A program made the position numbers and the translations under genes. From Candidatus Amarobacter glycogenicus (GTDB lineage Bacteria > Chloroflexota > Dehalococcoidia > Tepidiformales > Tepidiformaceae): a DNA stretch of 64,000 nucleotides. Location: assembly GCA_016719395.1 (NCBI GenBank), contig JADJZF010000004.1, positions 124,001 to 188,000 of the forward strand, in the 5' to 3' direction. The notes under the pieces were generated by a model. The model saw only the letters and a program-made list of their open reading frames with translations, ran no database searches and was not told the DNA's origin. Shown here one piece after another: positions 28,123 through 37,111 of this stretch; position 1 is the first letter of the stretch, and every line of letters starts with the position of its first letter.

Positions 28123-29214
28123 ATGCCTCCCGGAACCAGCGGACTGGAACGCGATCTCAACCTGGTCCGGCGACGGGCGTGGTTGTTCATCCCCTTCGCC
28201 ATCCTCGGCATCCTCGCCGCCCTCTTCGTGGGCCGCGCCACCGGCGATTCCAATGCCGTCGCCTCCCTCACACTCGATACCACCGTCCACGACCTCGTCG
28301 CCGGGGGGGACCGCGGCCTCCGCATCTTCGAGGCCCAGGAAATGACCAGCGACGAGCGCTTCCGCCAGAAGGTGAAAGACGCCATCGGCGACCAGGACTT
28401 CGATTTCGGCCGCTTCGCCATCAGCCTCAGCCCCATCAGCGTCGCCGACGGCATCTCCCGAGGCATCCTCACCGTCTCCATCACCGATCCGGATAAGGCC
28501 AGTGCCGAGAAGTACCGCCAGGCCTTCGTCGATGTGTTCCAGTCCGAATACGTAAACGAGGAAGGCCTCTACCGTCAGAAGTTCCTCGAACGCCGCGTCA
28601 AGGTCGCCGAGGATAACCAGGTCGAATACCTCAAGGCCTACAGCGCCCTGAAGGCCTCCGTCCCCGCCAGCATCGCCGTCGATGCCTACCTCGAAACCCG
28701 CGGCAACTCCACCCCGTCCACCGCTTCGAACGAGGCACTCGCCCGCCTCCAGGTCGAACTCGCGCAGGTCGATGCGACTCTCGCCGCCGCCGCCGGCGCT
28801 TCGCCCGCCGCACTCGCCGCTGCCGCCTCCTCCCTCCTCGGGCAGCCGGTCGCCGCCGCCGATGCGCAGGCCGCCCTCACCCTGAAGCGCGCGGCCCTCG
28901 CCGCCGCCACTGCCTCCTTCTCGAAAAGCGCCACCACGATTGCCGAATCCCAGCTCAATGCCGAGCAGTTGCGGCTCCTCGATACCGCCCGCGGCCTCCG
29001 CCAGGTGAAGGAAGAGTCCTACATCCGGCTCGCGAACGCGCAGGTCGCCGTCCAGAGTGCCGAGAGCCACGTCGATGCCTCCTACAGCTTCTCCGGCGGC
29101 CTTGCCGGCTCCCTCCTCGGCCGCATCGCCGTCGCTCTCGCCGTCACGATCGTCTTTGGACTCGTTGCGATTTACACTCTTGAGTGGCTGAGCCCGGCGC
29201 GCACCAGCAAGTGA
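28123..29214 (+). CDS. Wzz/chain-length-determinant-like membrane protein
   Basis: 363 residues from ATG 28123. One N-terminal membrane helix (AWLFIPFAILGILAALFVG), a long periplasmic part with coiled-coil character (RLQVELAQVDATLAAAAGAS, QLRLLDTARGLRQVKEESYI), and a C-terminal helix (IAVALAVTIVFGLVAIYTLE). This two-helix topology with an Ala-rich coiled coil matches polysaccharide co-polymerases that set chain length. Divergent from the ligase gene (69 bases between starts) and followed by three glycosyltransferases on its strand. Confidence 0.75.
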   Translation: MPPGTSGLERDLNLVRRRAWLFIPFAILGILAALFVGRATGDSNAVASLTLDTTVHDLVAGGDRGLRIFEAQEMTSDERFRQKVKDAIGDQDFDFGRFAISLSPISVADGISRGILTVSITDPDKASAEKYRQAFVDVFQSEYVNEEGLYRQKFLERRVKVAEDNQVEYLKAYSALKASVPASIAVDAYLETRGNSTPSTASNEALARLQVELAQVDATLAAAAGASPAALAAAASSLLGQPVAAADAQAALTLKRAALAAATASFSKSATTIAESQLNAEQLRLLDTARGLRQVKEESYIRLANAQVAVQSAESHVDASYSFSGGLAGSLLGRIAVALAVTIVFGLVAIYTLEWLSPARTSK

Positions 29215-29237
29215 GCCGGGTCCTGCCGGCTTCGCCC

Positions 29238-30248
29238 ATGCGCATCGCTGAGATCAACGACATCGCCTCCGTCGCCTCCGAAATCGGGGCCGGCCTGCGC
29301 GCGCGCGGCCACGAGGTTACGCTTTTCCATCCGCGCCTCGTTGGCGCTTCCCTCCACCCCCAGGTCAAGCCGATCACCGCTCCCATCCGCGCCCTCGATT
29401 GGATGGACCTCATCCGCCGGATCCGCGCCGGCAACTTCGAACTCGTCCACATCCATTACGCCTACCTTGGCAACATCGGTTCGCTCGGCGGCTTCCCCTA
29501 CATCCTCCACTGCCACGGGACGGACCTCCGCGGCGCCACCCCTGTCACGCGGCCGATCATCCGCAAAGCCCTGCGCGACGCCCGCCACGTCTTCTACTCC
29601 ACGCCGGACCTGGAGTCCTACGTCGCCCGCGTCCGTGACGACGGTGAGTTCCTCCCGAACCCGATAGACACAACCCACTTCCGCCCAATCGTCCCCGCGC
29701 GCGAACGGCCCGGCGTGCTGATCTGCTGCGGCCTCACTGAGGTGAAGGGCGCCGGGCGCTTGCTAGCCGCCTGCCGGCAGCTCGCCGAAGAACGCCCCGA
29801 TATCCGCATCACCGCCATCGGCGGCGGCGAGTACACCGCCGCCTTCCAGGCGCTCCCCAACGTCACCGTCGTCGCCCACCAGCCGCGCTGGAAGCTCCCC
29901 GGCCTCATCAATCAGCACGGCGTGGCCGTCGGCCAGGTCCGCCTCGGCAGCGCCGGTATGGCCGAACTCGAAGCCATGGCCTGCGGCCGCCCCGTCATCA
30001 CCTGGTTCAACGAACTCCACGCCTACAGCGAAGTCCCGCCCTACGTCACCGCCGTCGATGGAGTCGAGGTCGCCAGCGCGATCAAGAACCTCGTCGACCA
30101 GCCCGAGATGCGCGATCTGCTCGGCGCCCGCGGCCGCGATTGGGTCGCGCGCCACCACGGCCTCGACCCCGTCGTCGACCGGGTGGAGGCCGTCGCCCGC
30201 GCCATAGTCGATGGGGAGCCTATCCCCGCAGCGGTCGCGGCCGCCTGA
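29238..30248 (+). CDS. Glycosyltransferase family 4-like (GT-B), copy 1
   Basis: 336 residues from ATG 29238. MRIAEINDIASVASEIGAGL, VHIHYAYLGNIGSLGGFPYI, LHCHGTDLRG, FLPNPIDTTHF and the donor-binding GMAELEAMACGRPVITWFNE (E-x7-E-type) define a GT-B enzyme transferring a nucleotide-sugar to a growing glycan. A tandem paralog follows, overlapping by one base (TGATG). Both copies keep the unusual INDIASVASE/VNDIASVASE start. Confidence 0.85.
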   Translation: MRIAEINDIASVASEIGAGLRARGHEVTLFHPRLVGASLHPQVKPITAPIRALDWMDLIRRIRAGNFELVHIHYAYLGNIGSLGGFPYILHCHGTDLRGATPVTRPIIRKALRDARHVFYSTPDLESYVARVRDDGEFLPNPIDTTHFRPIVPARERPGVLICCGLTEVKGAGRLLAACRQLAEERPDIRITAIGGGEYTAAFQALPNVTVVAHQPRWKLPGLINQHGVAVGQVRLGSAGMAELEAMACGRPVITWFNELHAYSEVPPYVTAVDGVEVASAIKNLVDQPEMRDLLGARGRDWVARHHGLDPVVDRVEAVARAIVDGEPIPAAVAAA

Positions 30249-31228
30249 TGCGGTTCGTCCAGGTCAACGACATCGCCTCCGTCGCCAGCGAGTTGGCAGT
30301 CGCCCTCCGCAAGCGCGGCCACCACGTCGATCTGCTCTACCCGAAGCTCCACGGCGCCGGCCTCCCGCCGCTCGGCAAGCTCGCCGTCTCCCCGCTCCGA
30401 TTCGTCGATTGGATGCGGCTCGCCTGGCGCCTCCGCCGGGGCAACTACGACGCCGTCCATATCCACTATGCCTACCTCGGCATCGTCGGCCTCCTCGCCC
30501 GAGTGCCCTATGTCCTCCACTGCCACGGAGACGACGTCCGCGATGTCGACCGCCGCGTCTGGGCCCCGCTCATCCGCCTCGCCCTGAAGCGCGCCCGCCA
30601 CGTCTACTACTCCACCCCGGACCTCCGCGAAGCGCTCATGCGCATCCGCCCCGATGCCGAGTTCCTCCCCAACCCGATCGACATCGAACAGTTCCACCCG
30701 TGCCCGCTGCCGCCGGATGCCGAGGATGTCCTCGTCGCCTGCGCCCTCGCGGAAAACAAGGGCGTGTCCAACATCCTCGCCGCCTGCCGCATCCTCGCCG
30801 GCGCCCGTCCGGAGGTCCGCGTCACCGCCGTCGCCGGCGGCTCCGGGACTGCCGAAGCCGAGTCCCTCCCCAACGTCCTCCTCCTCATGCACCAGCCGCG
30901 GGCCAAGCTCCCCTCCCTTATGGCCCGCCACCGCGTCATCGTCGGCCAGGTTTACCAGGGCGCCGTCGGCATGGTTGAACTCGAATCGCTTGCCTGCGCC
31001 CGCCCTGTCGTCGCCTGGTTCACCTACCCGGAGGCCTACGAGGAGCCCCCGCCGTTCGTGCAGGCGCTCACTGGCGAGGCCATCGCTGCCGCCGTCACCC
31101 GCCTCCTCGAAGACCCCGCGGAGGCTGCCCGCATCGGCGCCGAAAGCCGCGCCTGGGTCGAACGCCAGCACAACGCCGTCACCATCGCCGGGCGCATCGA
31201 GGCCCTCGCCATCCGTCTCTCGCGTTGA
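30248..31228 (+). CDS. Glycosyltransferase family 4-like (GT-B), copy 2
   Basis: 326 residues, starting on the last base of copy 1. MRFVQVNDIASVASELAVAL, VHIHYAYLGIVGLLARVPYV, LHCHGDDVRD, YYSTPDLREALMRI, FLPNPIDIEQFHP and GMVELESLACARPVVAWF align block for block with copy 1, so the two arose by tandem duplication and have diverged substantially. Differences in the acceptor half suggest consecutive sugar additions in one pathway. Confidence 0.85.
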   Translation: MRFVQVNDIASVASELAVALRKRGHHVDLLYPKLHGAGLPPLGKLAVSPLRFVDWMRLAWRLRRGNYDAVHIHYAYLGIVGLLARVPYVLHCHGDDVRDVDRRVWAPLIRLALKRARHVYYSTPDLREALMRIRPDAEFLPNPIDIEQFHPCPLPPDAEDVLVACALAENKGVSNILAACRILAGARPEVRVTAVAGGSGTAEAESLPNVLLLMHQPRAKLPSLMARHRVIVGQVYQGAVGMVELESLACARPVVAWFTYPEAYEEPPPFVQALTGEAIAAAVTRLLEDPAEAARIGAESRAWVERQHNAVTIAGRIEALAIRLSR

Positions 31229-31259
31229 CCGCATAGCCGCCCCTGCCTAGGGTGGAGCG

Positions 31260-32297
31260 ATGACGACTCCTCCGGCCGCGCACGGCCGCCTCGATGCTTC
31301 CCCACTCGAGCTCCCCGCCCGCCCGCTGGTCTCGATTGTCATCCCCTGCCTCAACGAAGAGCACTACATCACCGCCCTCCTCGATTCGCTCGCAGCCCAG
31401 GACTATGGCGCCGATGGCATCGAAGTCCTCGTCTCCGATGGCGGCAGCACCGACCGCACCCGCGAACTCGTCCGCGAGTACCCCTCCCGCTTCGCCCGCC
31501 TCGAACTCGTCGATAATCCCCGCCGTATCACCGTCGCCGGGCTGAACGAGGGCATGGCTGCCTCCCGCGGCGATTGCTGGATCATCATCGGCGCACACAG
31601 CAAGGTCCGCGCCGATTTCGTCCGCGAATCCGTCGATGCCCTCCGCCGCACCGGCGCCGCATGTGTCGGCGGCCCCATCGAAACTATCGGCGAAGGCACT
31701 GCCGGCCTCGCCATCGCCGCCGCGATGTCCTCCCCCTTCGGCGTCGGCAACGCGAAGTTTCGCTACGCCGAAGAAGAAGGCGAAGTCGATACCGTCCCCT
31801 TCGGCTGCTATCACCGCAAGGTCTGGGATGTCGTCGGCCAGTTCGATGAAACCGTCGATGGCGCCGATGAAGACAGCTACAACCAGCGGCTCATCGATGC
31901 CGGCGGCAAGATCTGGCTCACCCCGGCCATCCGCAGCTCGTACTATCCCCGCCGCACCTTCAAGGCCCTCGCGAAACAGTACTGGGAGTACGGCGCCGCC
32001 AAGGGCACTCTCTTCCAGCGCGGGCGCCCGCTCCAGCCCCGCCACTTCGCTCCAACCGGCATGGTCCTCGGCGGCCCCGGGCTCTGGCTGCTCGGCAGGT
32101 TCTCGAAGCGCGCCCGCCGCCTCCTTTGGCTGTTCGCCGGCGTCTACATCGCCGGTGGCTCGGTCATGGCCGCCCGCGCAGCCTCCAGGAACGGCGCCAA
32201 CCCGGTCCTCACCTTCGCCGCGATGGCCACCATGCATGCCAGCTACGGCGCCGGCTTCGCCGCCGGTTGGTGGCGCGAACGCAGCAGCACCCGCTAA
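31260..32297 (+). CDS. Glycosyltransferase family 2 with C-terminal membrane helices (ExoA-like)
   Basis: ATG 31260, 345 residues. GT-A domain: VSIVIPCLNEEHYITALLDS, VLVSDGGSTDRTRELV (DxD-like SDGGS), GCYHRKVWDVVGQFDE and EDSYNQRLIDAGGKIWL. Hydrophobic segments near the end (RRLLWLFAGVYIAGGSVMAA, TFAAMATMHASYGAGFAAG) anchor it in the membrane. Resembles ExoA-type enzymes that start or extend exopolysaccharide on a lipid carrier. Last gene of the 28.1-32.3 kb run. Confidence 0.88.
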   Translation: MTTPPAAHGRLDASPLELPARPLVSIVIPCLNEEHYITALLDSLAAQDYGADGIEVLVSDGGSTDRTRELVREYPSRFARLELVDNPRRITVAGLNEGMAASRGDCWIIIGAHSKVRADFVRESVDALRRTGAACVGGPIETIGEGTAGLAIAAAMSSPFGVGNAKFRYAEEEGEVDTVPFGCYHRKVWDVVGQFDETVDGADEDSYNQRLIDAGGKIWLTPAIRSSYYPRRTFKALAKQYWEYGAAKGTLFQRGRPLQPRHFAPTGMVLGGPGLWLLGRFSKRARRLLWLFAGVYIAGGSVMAARAASRNGANPVLTFAAMATMHASYGAGFAAGWWRERSSTR

Positions 32298-32315
32298 CCA
32301 CCGGGAAGGCCTCGC

Positions 32316-32630
32316 CTACCCGAACTTCACCGCGGTCCCGGAAGCAGTCACCATCAGCATCTGCCCGCCGACTGTCTCGTAATCGATATCGATCGCGATC
32401 ACCGCTTCCGCTCCCAGCGCCTCGGCCGCGCTCGTCAGCTCCTGCATCGCGATGTCGCGGGCGTTGCGCAGCTCTTTCTCATACCCGGAAACGCGCCCGC
32501 CCGTGATATTCCGGAACGCCGCACCGATATCCCGGCCGATGTTCGCGCCCAGGATGCTTTCGCCAGTGACAATCCCGAGGTATTCGCGCACCGGGCGCCC
32601 TTCGACAGTCGTGGTGGTAGTGAGCAACAT
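32316..32630 (-). CDS. YbjQ/UPF0145 family protein
   Basis: 104 residues. MLLTTTTTVEGRPVREYLGI, GESILGANIGRDIGAAFRNI, GGRVSGYEKELRNARDIAMQ and AEAVIAIDIDYETVG are the conserved blocks of the YbjQ family, pentameric small proteins of unresolved function once proposed to bind metal. Full length, intact. No informative neighbours. Confidence 0.9.
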   Translation of the reverse strand: MLLTTTTTVEGRPVREYLGIVTGESILGANIGRDIGAAFRNITGGRVSGYEKELRNARDIAMQELTSAAEALGAEAVIAIDIDYETVGGQMLMVTASGTAVKFG

Positions 32631-32690
32631 TCGTGGTATCTCCAGCCGTGTGGTGCGCTCAAGTGTACGGCTCGCACAGTCTGGTCTGCG

Positions 32691-33356
32691 TTAGCCGCCG
32701 AATGCTTCCCCATCCCATCGCTCCCGGTGAGCGAACGCGGAGACGGGCCTGCGCTTCAACTTCCGCAGCTGCTTCACCGGCTTTCCGATCGGCATGACGG
32801 CACAGACCGCCATGTAGTCCGGCAGGTGGAGCAGCGCCTTCACGCGCGCCTCTTCGGCGATTGGCATGGTCGTCAGCACGCCCCCGAGGCCCTCGTTCCG
32901 CGCCGCCAGGAGGATGTTCCAGGCAAGTGGGTAGATCGAGGCGCCGCTCGCGATCCCCACCCGCGGCAGGTGCTGGTCGATCGAAGCGACCACGCGCAGG
33001 TCCACGCAAACAACGAGCACCACGGGCGCTCTCCGCACCGGCTCGGTCAACCCCGGGGGGATCGCCGTCGCCGCGATGGTCTCGGCCGTCACCTGGCTCG
33101 GCACAAACGTGTTCCATGGGTTCTCGCCCGCCGCCGTCTGCGCGGCATACCGCTGTGCCGCCGGCCTCGCGAGTTCCGAGAGCGCGTCCTTCGTGCTCTG
33201 CTCCCGCACCACGATGACGTGGCCGCCCTGCCGGTTCCCGCCGCTCGGCGCGAACCGCGCGTTCTCGAGGATCCGCGTGAGGACTTCGTCCGTTACCGGG
33301 TCAGGCGTGAATTCGCGCGCGGCAAAGGCCGTGCGCATGGCGTCGTACAGTTCCAT
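32691..33356 (-). CDS. Nitroreductase family protein
   Basis: 221 residues, ATG 33356. FMN-binding pattern: the N-terminal MRTAFAAREFTPDPVTDEVL, RFAPSGGNRQGGHVIVV, a central HLPRVGIASGASIYPLAWNI and EGLGGVLTTMPI, ending with the RRPVSAFAHRERW tail. Reduces nitro- or quinone-like substrates with NAD(P)H or possibly F420H2; the latter is only a thought from the cofCD genes. It lies 50 bases downstream of the TetR gene on the same strand and may share its control. Confidence 0.85.
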   Translation of the reverse strand: MELYDAMRTAFAAREFTPDPVTDEVLTRILENARFAPSGGNRQGGHVIVVREQSTKDALSELARPAAQRYAAQTAAGENPWNTFVPSQVTAETIAATAIPPGLTEPVRRAPVVLVVCVDLRVVASIDQHLPRVGIASGASIYPLAWNILLAARNEGLGGVLTTMPIAEEARVKALLHLPDYMAVCAVMPIGKPVKQLRKLKRRPVSAFAHRERWDGEAFGG

Positions 33357-33406
33357 GCCGCCGATTGTCTTGCGCGAGGGCCGCCGCTGTCGATGGACCT
33401 CGGGCT

Positions 33407-34012
33407 TCAGCCCGTAGGCGCGGGGCCAAGCGCCCGCTTCATGAGTTGCTGAAGTTGGTTGAACTGCCCAATCGGGTCCGATCCCGGGTACATCAGCTTC
33501 AGCAGTCGCGCCCCCCAGTAGAACGCCAGGAGCGCCTCTCCGAGCTGCTCTGGGTCGAACCCGGCCACGTCCTCGCCATACTGTCGTTGCAAGAGGTAGG
33601 CAATGCCGCTTCGCACCTGCTCCTGGTGCTCCCGGTACTCCTCTGCCGCGGCGAGGTCGCCATCGCGGACCGCGATGAGCATCTGCTCAAGGAACATCTG
33701 CGTGTCGATCGCTTCTTCCGCTGTATTGATCGCGGCGAACGTGATGCCCGCGAGTTCGTCGAAGGAGAGTTCCAGCGCGCCCGGGTTCTCCCAGGCGTGC
33801 TTGATCGCCTCGGCTGATTCGTTCATGCAGCCCTGGGCGAGCTGCTCTTTGTTCTCGAAATAGCGGTAGATGGCTCCAGGTGAACAGCCCGCAACCGAAG
33901 CGATCTCGGCCATCGTCGCGGAAGCGATTCCCTTCTGCGAAAAGACCTTTGTGGCCGCCGCCAGGATGCTCTGGCGGCGAGCCTCGAGATGCGCGTCGGA
34001 TACCCGGGCCAT
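33407..34012 (-). CDS. TetR family transcriptional regulator
   Basis: 201 residues from ATG 34012. N-terminal domain ILAAATKVFSQKGIASATMA, EIASVAGCSPGAIYRYFENK, EQLAQGC is a canonical TetR helix-turn-helix; the C-terminal ligand domain is divergent. It follows a 57-codon gene with a 4-base gap, and that gene has two TetR-type operators upstream, so the pair is probably autoregulated. The nitroreductase downstream is a candidate target. Confidence 0.92.
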   Translation of the reverse strand: MARVSDAHLEARRQSILAAATKVFSQKGIASATMAEIASVAGCSPGAIYRYFENKEQLAQGCMNESAEAIKHAWENPGALELSFDELAGITFAAINTAEEAIDTQMFLEQMLIAVRDGDLAAAEEYREHQEQVRSGIAYLLQRQYGEDVAGFDPEQLGEALLAFYWGARLLKLMYPGSDPIGQFNQLQQLMKRALGPAPTG

Positions 34013-34016
34013 GCTT

Positions 34017-34190
34017 CTACTTCGCCCCTACCGAAAACGTCGGCTGGAGGTGGAGTCTACCCCGGGCTACCTTGAGCGCACGCTCAAGCCGGTCGATCCG
34101 CAGGAGCTGCTCCCACTCGATCCGCCGTTCGATCGTGCGCGTCGCCAGCGCGAGGTCCGACTGCCGTGCCCTGAGCAGTTCTTCGTACAT
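34017..34190 (-). CDS. Small helical protein upstream of tetR
   Basis: 57 residues (MYEELLRARQSDLALATRTI then ERRIEWEQLLRIDRLERAL). Start ATG 34190 follows AGGAGG. Charged and helix-forming throughout. A similar small gene lies at 49658-49861 (MLTEYIASILLAERRAEILQ), also with a strong AAGGAGG. I know of no function; the position as first gene of the tetR operon suggests a cofactor or a leader-type peptide. Confidence 0.65.
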   Translation of the reverse strand: MYEELLRARQSDLALATRTIERRIEWEQLLRIDRLERALKVARGRLHLQPTFSVGAK

Positions 34191-34211
34191 GGTCTTGTCC
34201 TCCTGAGTGAA

Positions 34212-34244
34212 TGAATGACCATTCACTGAATGAATAGTCGTTCA
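34212..34244. promoter_or_regulatory. Double TetR-type operator
   Basis: Two 14-base sites, TGAATGACCATTCA (34212-34225) and TGAATAGTCGTTCA (34231-34244), 19 bases apart start to start, lie 22 bases upstream of the small-protein start. They have TGAAYR-NN-NTTCA symmetry usual for TetR/AcrR operators, fitting control by the TetR at 33407-34012. The remaining bases to 34423 show no gene. Confidence 0.75.
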
Positions 34245-34423
34245 CTTTGCCGGCGAAGTCAACCCCCCGATGGTGAAGGTTTCGTGAACGTCGCCACAGT
34301 GCGCCTCGCCCCGGCCGCCGCACGCCAAAACGAGCACCCGTGGGTGCTCGTCAGGAAGTTGAACTGTGGGCTCACGCCCGGTTCGCGCGGTGGTGAAACG
34401 AACTGCGCCGGGGAGGCAGACCC

Positions 34424-34864
34424 CTAGTTGAGGCCGTCCTTCGCCACCGCAGGCGCCCGGTTCTTCGGCGTCAGGGCCGCACCGAGCCCCGTCAGGTCCT
34501 TCTGCGCCGGCCCCGGTCCGCTCCAGTTTGCGGTGTCGGTCGAAAGTCGCTTCGGGCCGACGAAGTAGAACTGGACCGTCCGGCCAGCCTTGCCGCAGCC
34601 TGCCTTCTGGGCGTCTGCCACGACATCGACGACGTAGACAATCCCGCTCGTGTCGTTGGCGGTTACGCCGTCGCCACAGACCGTCGCGGAAGAACCGTCG
34701 AGCACAATCGCAATCACCGTATCGCCCGGGCCGATGCCTGTCGGCACCTTGCCGTAGTAGGTCGTCGGTGGCGGAGGCGGGAAGTCGGCCGCCGAGACCA
34801 GGGCCGGCACTGCCGCCGCGGCAACGGCAATGGCGCCGAACCCGAGAAGAATCGCTCGTTTCAT
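34424..34864 (-). CDS. Secreted hypothetical protein
   Basis: 146 residues, ATG 34864. Signal peptide MKRAILLGFGAIAVAAAAVP with cleavage near VSAADF. The mature part begins Pro-rich (FPPPPPTTYYGKVPTGIGPG), then TVIAIVLDGSSATVCGDGVT and a two-Cys pattern (ATVCGDG ... AGCGKAG), ending RTVQFYFVGPKRLSTDTANW. Small beta-rich exported protein, family not recognised. Confidence 0.75.
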   Translation of the reverse strand: MKRAILLGFGAIAVAAAAVPALVSAADFPPPPPTTYYGKVPTGIGPGDTVIAIVLDGSSATVCGDGVTANDTSGIVYVVDVVADAQKAGCGKAGRTVQFYFVGPKRLSTDTANWSGPGPAQKDLTGLGAALTPKNRAPAVAKDGLN

Positions 34865-34968
34865 GGTGCCTCACTCGTGGGGCTCGAAGGCCCCCATTGC
34901 TTGCAGCGTAGGAGTGCCTTCTTATGCAGGCAAGGTGCGCGCGCGCTGTTGCCCGCCAACCTCTCCAA

Positions 34969-34989
34969 CTGTTTACTGACAGTTTACAG
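34969..34989. promoter_or_regulatory. Imperfect palindrome upstream of acyltransferase gene
   Basis: CTGTTTACTG-A-CAGTTTACAG: ten-base arms pairing at eight positions, also a direct repeat of GTTTAC. It lies 22 bases before the GTG at 35012, between divergent genes. Possible regulator site. Confidence 0.35.
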
Positions 34990-35011
34990 CCGATGTGAAC
35001 CGGGAGTGTCC

Positions 35012-35605
35012 GTGCCGGCAATTGTTTCCTTCCGAAAAACCATCGCTCCAGCCGCCCGCCCCCTGCGGCGCGCATTCGCCTTCGTCGGGCGTTCCCGCCG
35101 CCGGGCACGCTACCTCCGCGACGGCATCGAGGGGATCGCCATGGAACTCCGCCTCACCCCAAACGCCCACGTTGAGATCCTCCGCGAGTTCGGCGCCTCC
35201 GTCGGCAAGGACGTTTCAATCCACGGCCCCATCCACATCGTCAACGCCGGCAGTGACTTCTCCCGGCTCTCCATCGGCGACCGCGTCCACCTCGGCACTG
35301 ATGTCCTCATCGACCTCGCCGGCGATGTCACCATCGAATCCGGCGCCACACTCTCCATGCGCTGCAACCTCGTCACCCACATGGATGTCGGACCAGGCCC
35401 GCTTCGAGACCGGCGCCCGCGCCAGCAGGGCCCGGTGCGCATCGGCGCCGGCGCCTACCTGGGCATCGGCGCCACGGTCCTCCACGGCGTCACCGTCGGC
35501 GAAGCGGCAACGATCGGCGCCCACGCCCTCGTCGACCGCGATGTCGCCCCCGGCGCCACCATGCTCGCCCCTCGCGCCCGCCTCTCCCAGGCCGGCGCCG
35601 AGTGA
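35012..35605 (+). CDS. Hexapeptide-repeat (left-handed beta-helix) acyltransferase
   Basis: 197 residues. GTG 35012 is chosen because CGGGAG lies 5 bases before it. A basic N-terminus (RSRRRARYLRDGIEGIAMEL) leads to hexapeptide repeats: SIGDRVHLGTDVLIDLAGDV, VTIESGATLSMRCNLVTHMD, PVRIGAGAYLGIGATVLHGV, TVGEAATIGAHALVDRDVA. His in NLVTHMD is the likely catalytic base. Such enzymes O- or N-acetylate sugars; overlap with a glycosyltransferase gene places it in surface-glycan synthesis. Confidence 0.85.
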   Translation: MPAIVSFRKTIAPAARPLRRAFAFVGRSRRRARYLRDGIEGIAMELRLTPNAHVEILREFGASVGKDVSIHGPIHIVNAGSDFSRLSIGDRVHLGTDVLIDLAGDVTIESGATLSMRCNLVTHMDVGPGPLRDRRPRQQGPVRIGAGAYLGIGATVLHGVTVGEAATIGAHALVDRDVAPGATMLAPRARLSQAGAE

Positions 35606-36542
35606 CTCCCGAGGACGAGCGCCGCGGCCGCATCCTCATCCTCGGGCTCCCCTACTTCGGTGCTCTCCTCGCGGATGCCCTTGCCGGTCTCGGCTGGCGA
35701 GCCGAGTTCCTTTCCCATCCCGGCCGCAGCGCAGCCGGTTGGGCGCGTGTCGCGAAGGCCGCCGCCCGCGCCGATATCGTCTACCTCATCGGTTCCCGCA
35801 TCGACCGCGCATCCCCCCAGGACCGCCTCCTCCGCCTGCGCCGCCGCCCGGTCGTCATCCACTGGGTCGGCACCGATGTCCAGATAGCCGTCGACGAGCA
35901 CCGCCGCCACAACGTCTCGCTCCGCGTCGCCGAACGCCCCATCCACTGGTGCGATGCCCCCTGGCTGGTCGATGAATTGCGCACCATCGGCGTCGTCAGC
36001 GAGTACGTCCCCCTCCCCATCCCCATCGAAACCGCTCCCGCGCCGCCGCTCCCGGAAACCTTCTCCGTCCTCCTCTACTATCCCGTCGATGCCTTCGACC
36101 GCGAAGTGTTCGACATCGAAACCATGCTGCGCCTGCCCTCGAGTTTCCCGCCGCCCGTTTCGTCCTCATCCCCTCGCCGCCGGAGACGCTGCCGGCTCCC
36201 CTGCCCCGGAACCTCGAAGCCCGCGCCTGGGTCGATGACATGGAAGCCCTCTATCGAGAGACAACCGTCGTCGTCCGCCTCACCAGCCACGACGGCCAGT
36301 CGTTCATGGCCGCCGAGGCCCTCTCCCGCGGCCGTTACGTCATCTGGACCCACCCCATGCCCGGCTGCATCAAGGCCGAGGGTTTCGATGCGGTGACGAA
36401 GGCACTCGGCAGCCTGCTCAAGAAACACGATGACGGCGTCCTGAAGCTCAACACGAGCGGGCGTCGCGCCGCCCTCGAACGTTTCGGCAAAGGCCGCCCC
36501 CTCCGCGAACTCGATGAACGCCTCCGCGGCCTCTTGCGATAG
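35602..36542 (+). CDS. Glycosyltransferase (GT-B), one frameshift
   Basis: GTG 35602 overlaps the acyltransferase stop. RGRILILGLPYFGALLADAL, VIHWVGTDVQIAVDE, HWCDAPWLVDELRTIGVVSE, VPLPIPIE, and a Glu-rich donor-site segment TSHDGQSFMAAEALSRGRYV. A frame change near 36140 joins the two halves; the end is LRELDERLRGLLR at 36542. Probably adds a sugar later acetylated by the preceding enzyme. Confidence 0.8.
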
Positions 36543-36614
36543 TCCCTCGCCCGCCCGGCAGGTTGCACGCGCCTTTGGTAGAGTCCGCGCACCCCATCGC
36601 CCCGAGGAAAGACC

Positions 36615-37079
36615 ATGGACGTTTCCTGGCAAGAACTGGCCCCCGATTTCCATCGCATCACCGGCCGCGTCGTCTGGTGCAGCGTCACCACCGTCGATGG
36701 CAAGGGCCGTCCACGCTCCCGCATCCTCCACCCGGTCTGGGACGGCGCCACCGGCTGGATCGCCACCGGCCGGGATTCCTTCAAGGCCAGGCACATCAAG
36801 CGCAACCCCTTCGTCTCCCTCAGCTACTGGGATCAGGAACACGAACAGGTCTATGCCGAGTGCAAAGCCAGCTGGGCCGATGACCAGGAGACCCGCTCCC
36901 GCGTCTGGGACCTCGTTAAGAACGCTCCGCCGCCGATCGGCTACGACCCTGCCCTGTTCTGGCAGGGCGGCCCCACCGACCCCGCGTTCGGAGCACTCCG
37001 CCTCGAACCCTGGCGCGTCGAAGTCTGGTCACTCCGCGAGATGATGCAGGGCAAACCATCCCGCGTCTGGCGCCAGTAA
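36615..37079 (+). CDS. Pyridoxamine 5'-phosphate oxidase-like flavin-binding protein
   Basis: 154 residues. ITGRVVWCSVTTVDGKGRPR, SRILHPVWDGATGWIATGRD, SFKARHIKRNPFVSLSYWDQ and CKASWADDQETRSRVW fit the split-barrel FMN/F420-binding family. In organisms with F420 such proteins are often F420-dependent reductases; the K-A-x-x-I-x-x-N-P block is shared with those. Cofactor not provable here. Monocistronic. Confidence 0.85.
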   Translation: MDVSWQELAPDFHRITGRVVWCSVTTVDGKGRPRSRILHPVWDGATGWIATGRDSFKARHIKRNPFVSLSYWDQEHEQVYAECKASWADDQETRSRVWDLVKNAPPPIGYDPALFWQGGPTDPAFGALRLEPWRVEVWSLREMMQGKPSRVWRQ

Positions 37080-37111
37080 CCAGCCACCCAACCCCCACGT
37101 TACCCCTCCCC

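Noticed and set aside
32316..34012. YbjQ, nitroreductase and TetR as a heavy-metal resistance operon
   Set aside because: The metal-binding idea for YbjQ is unproven, and no transporter or metal-binding gene is present.
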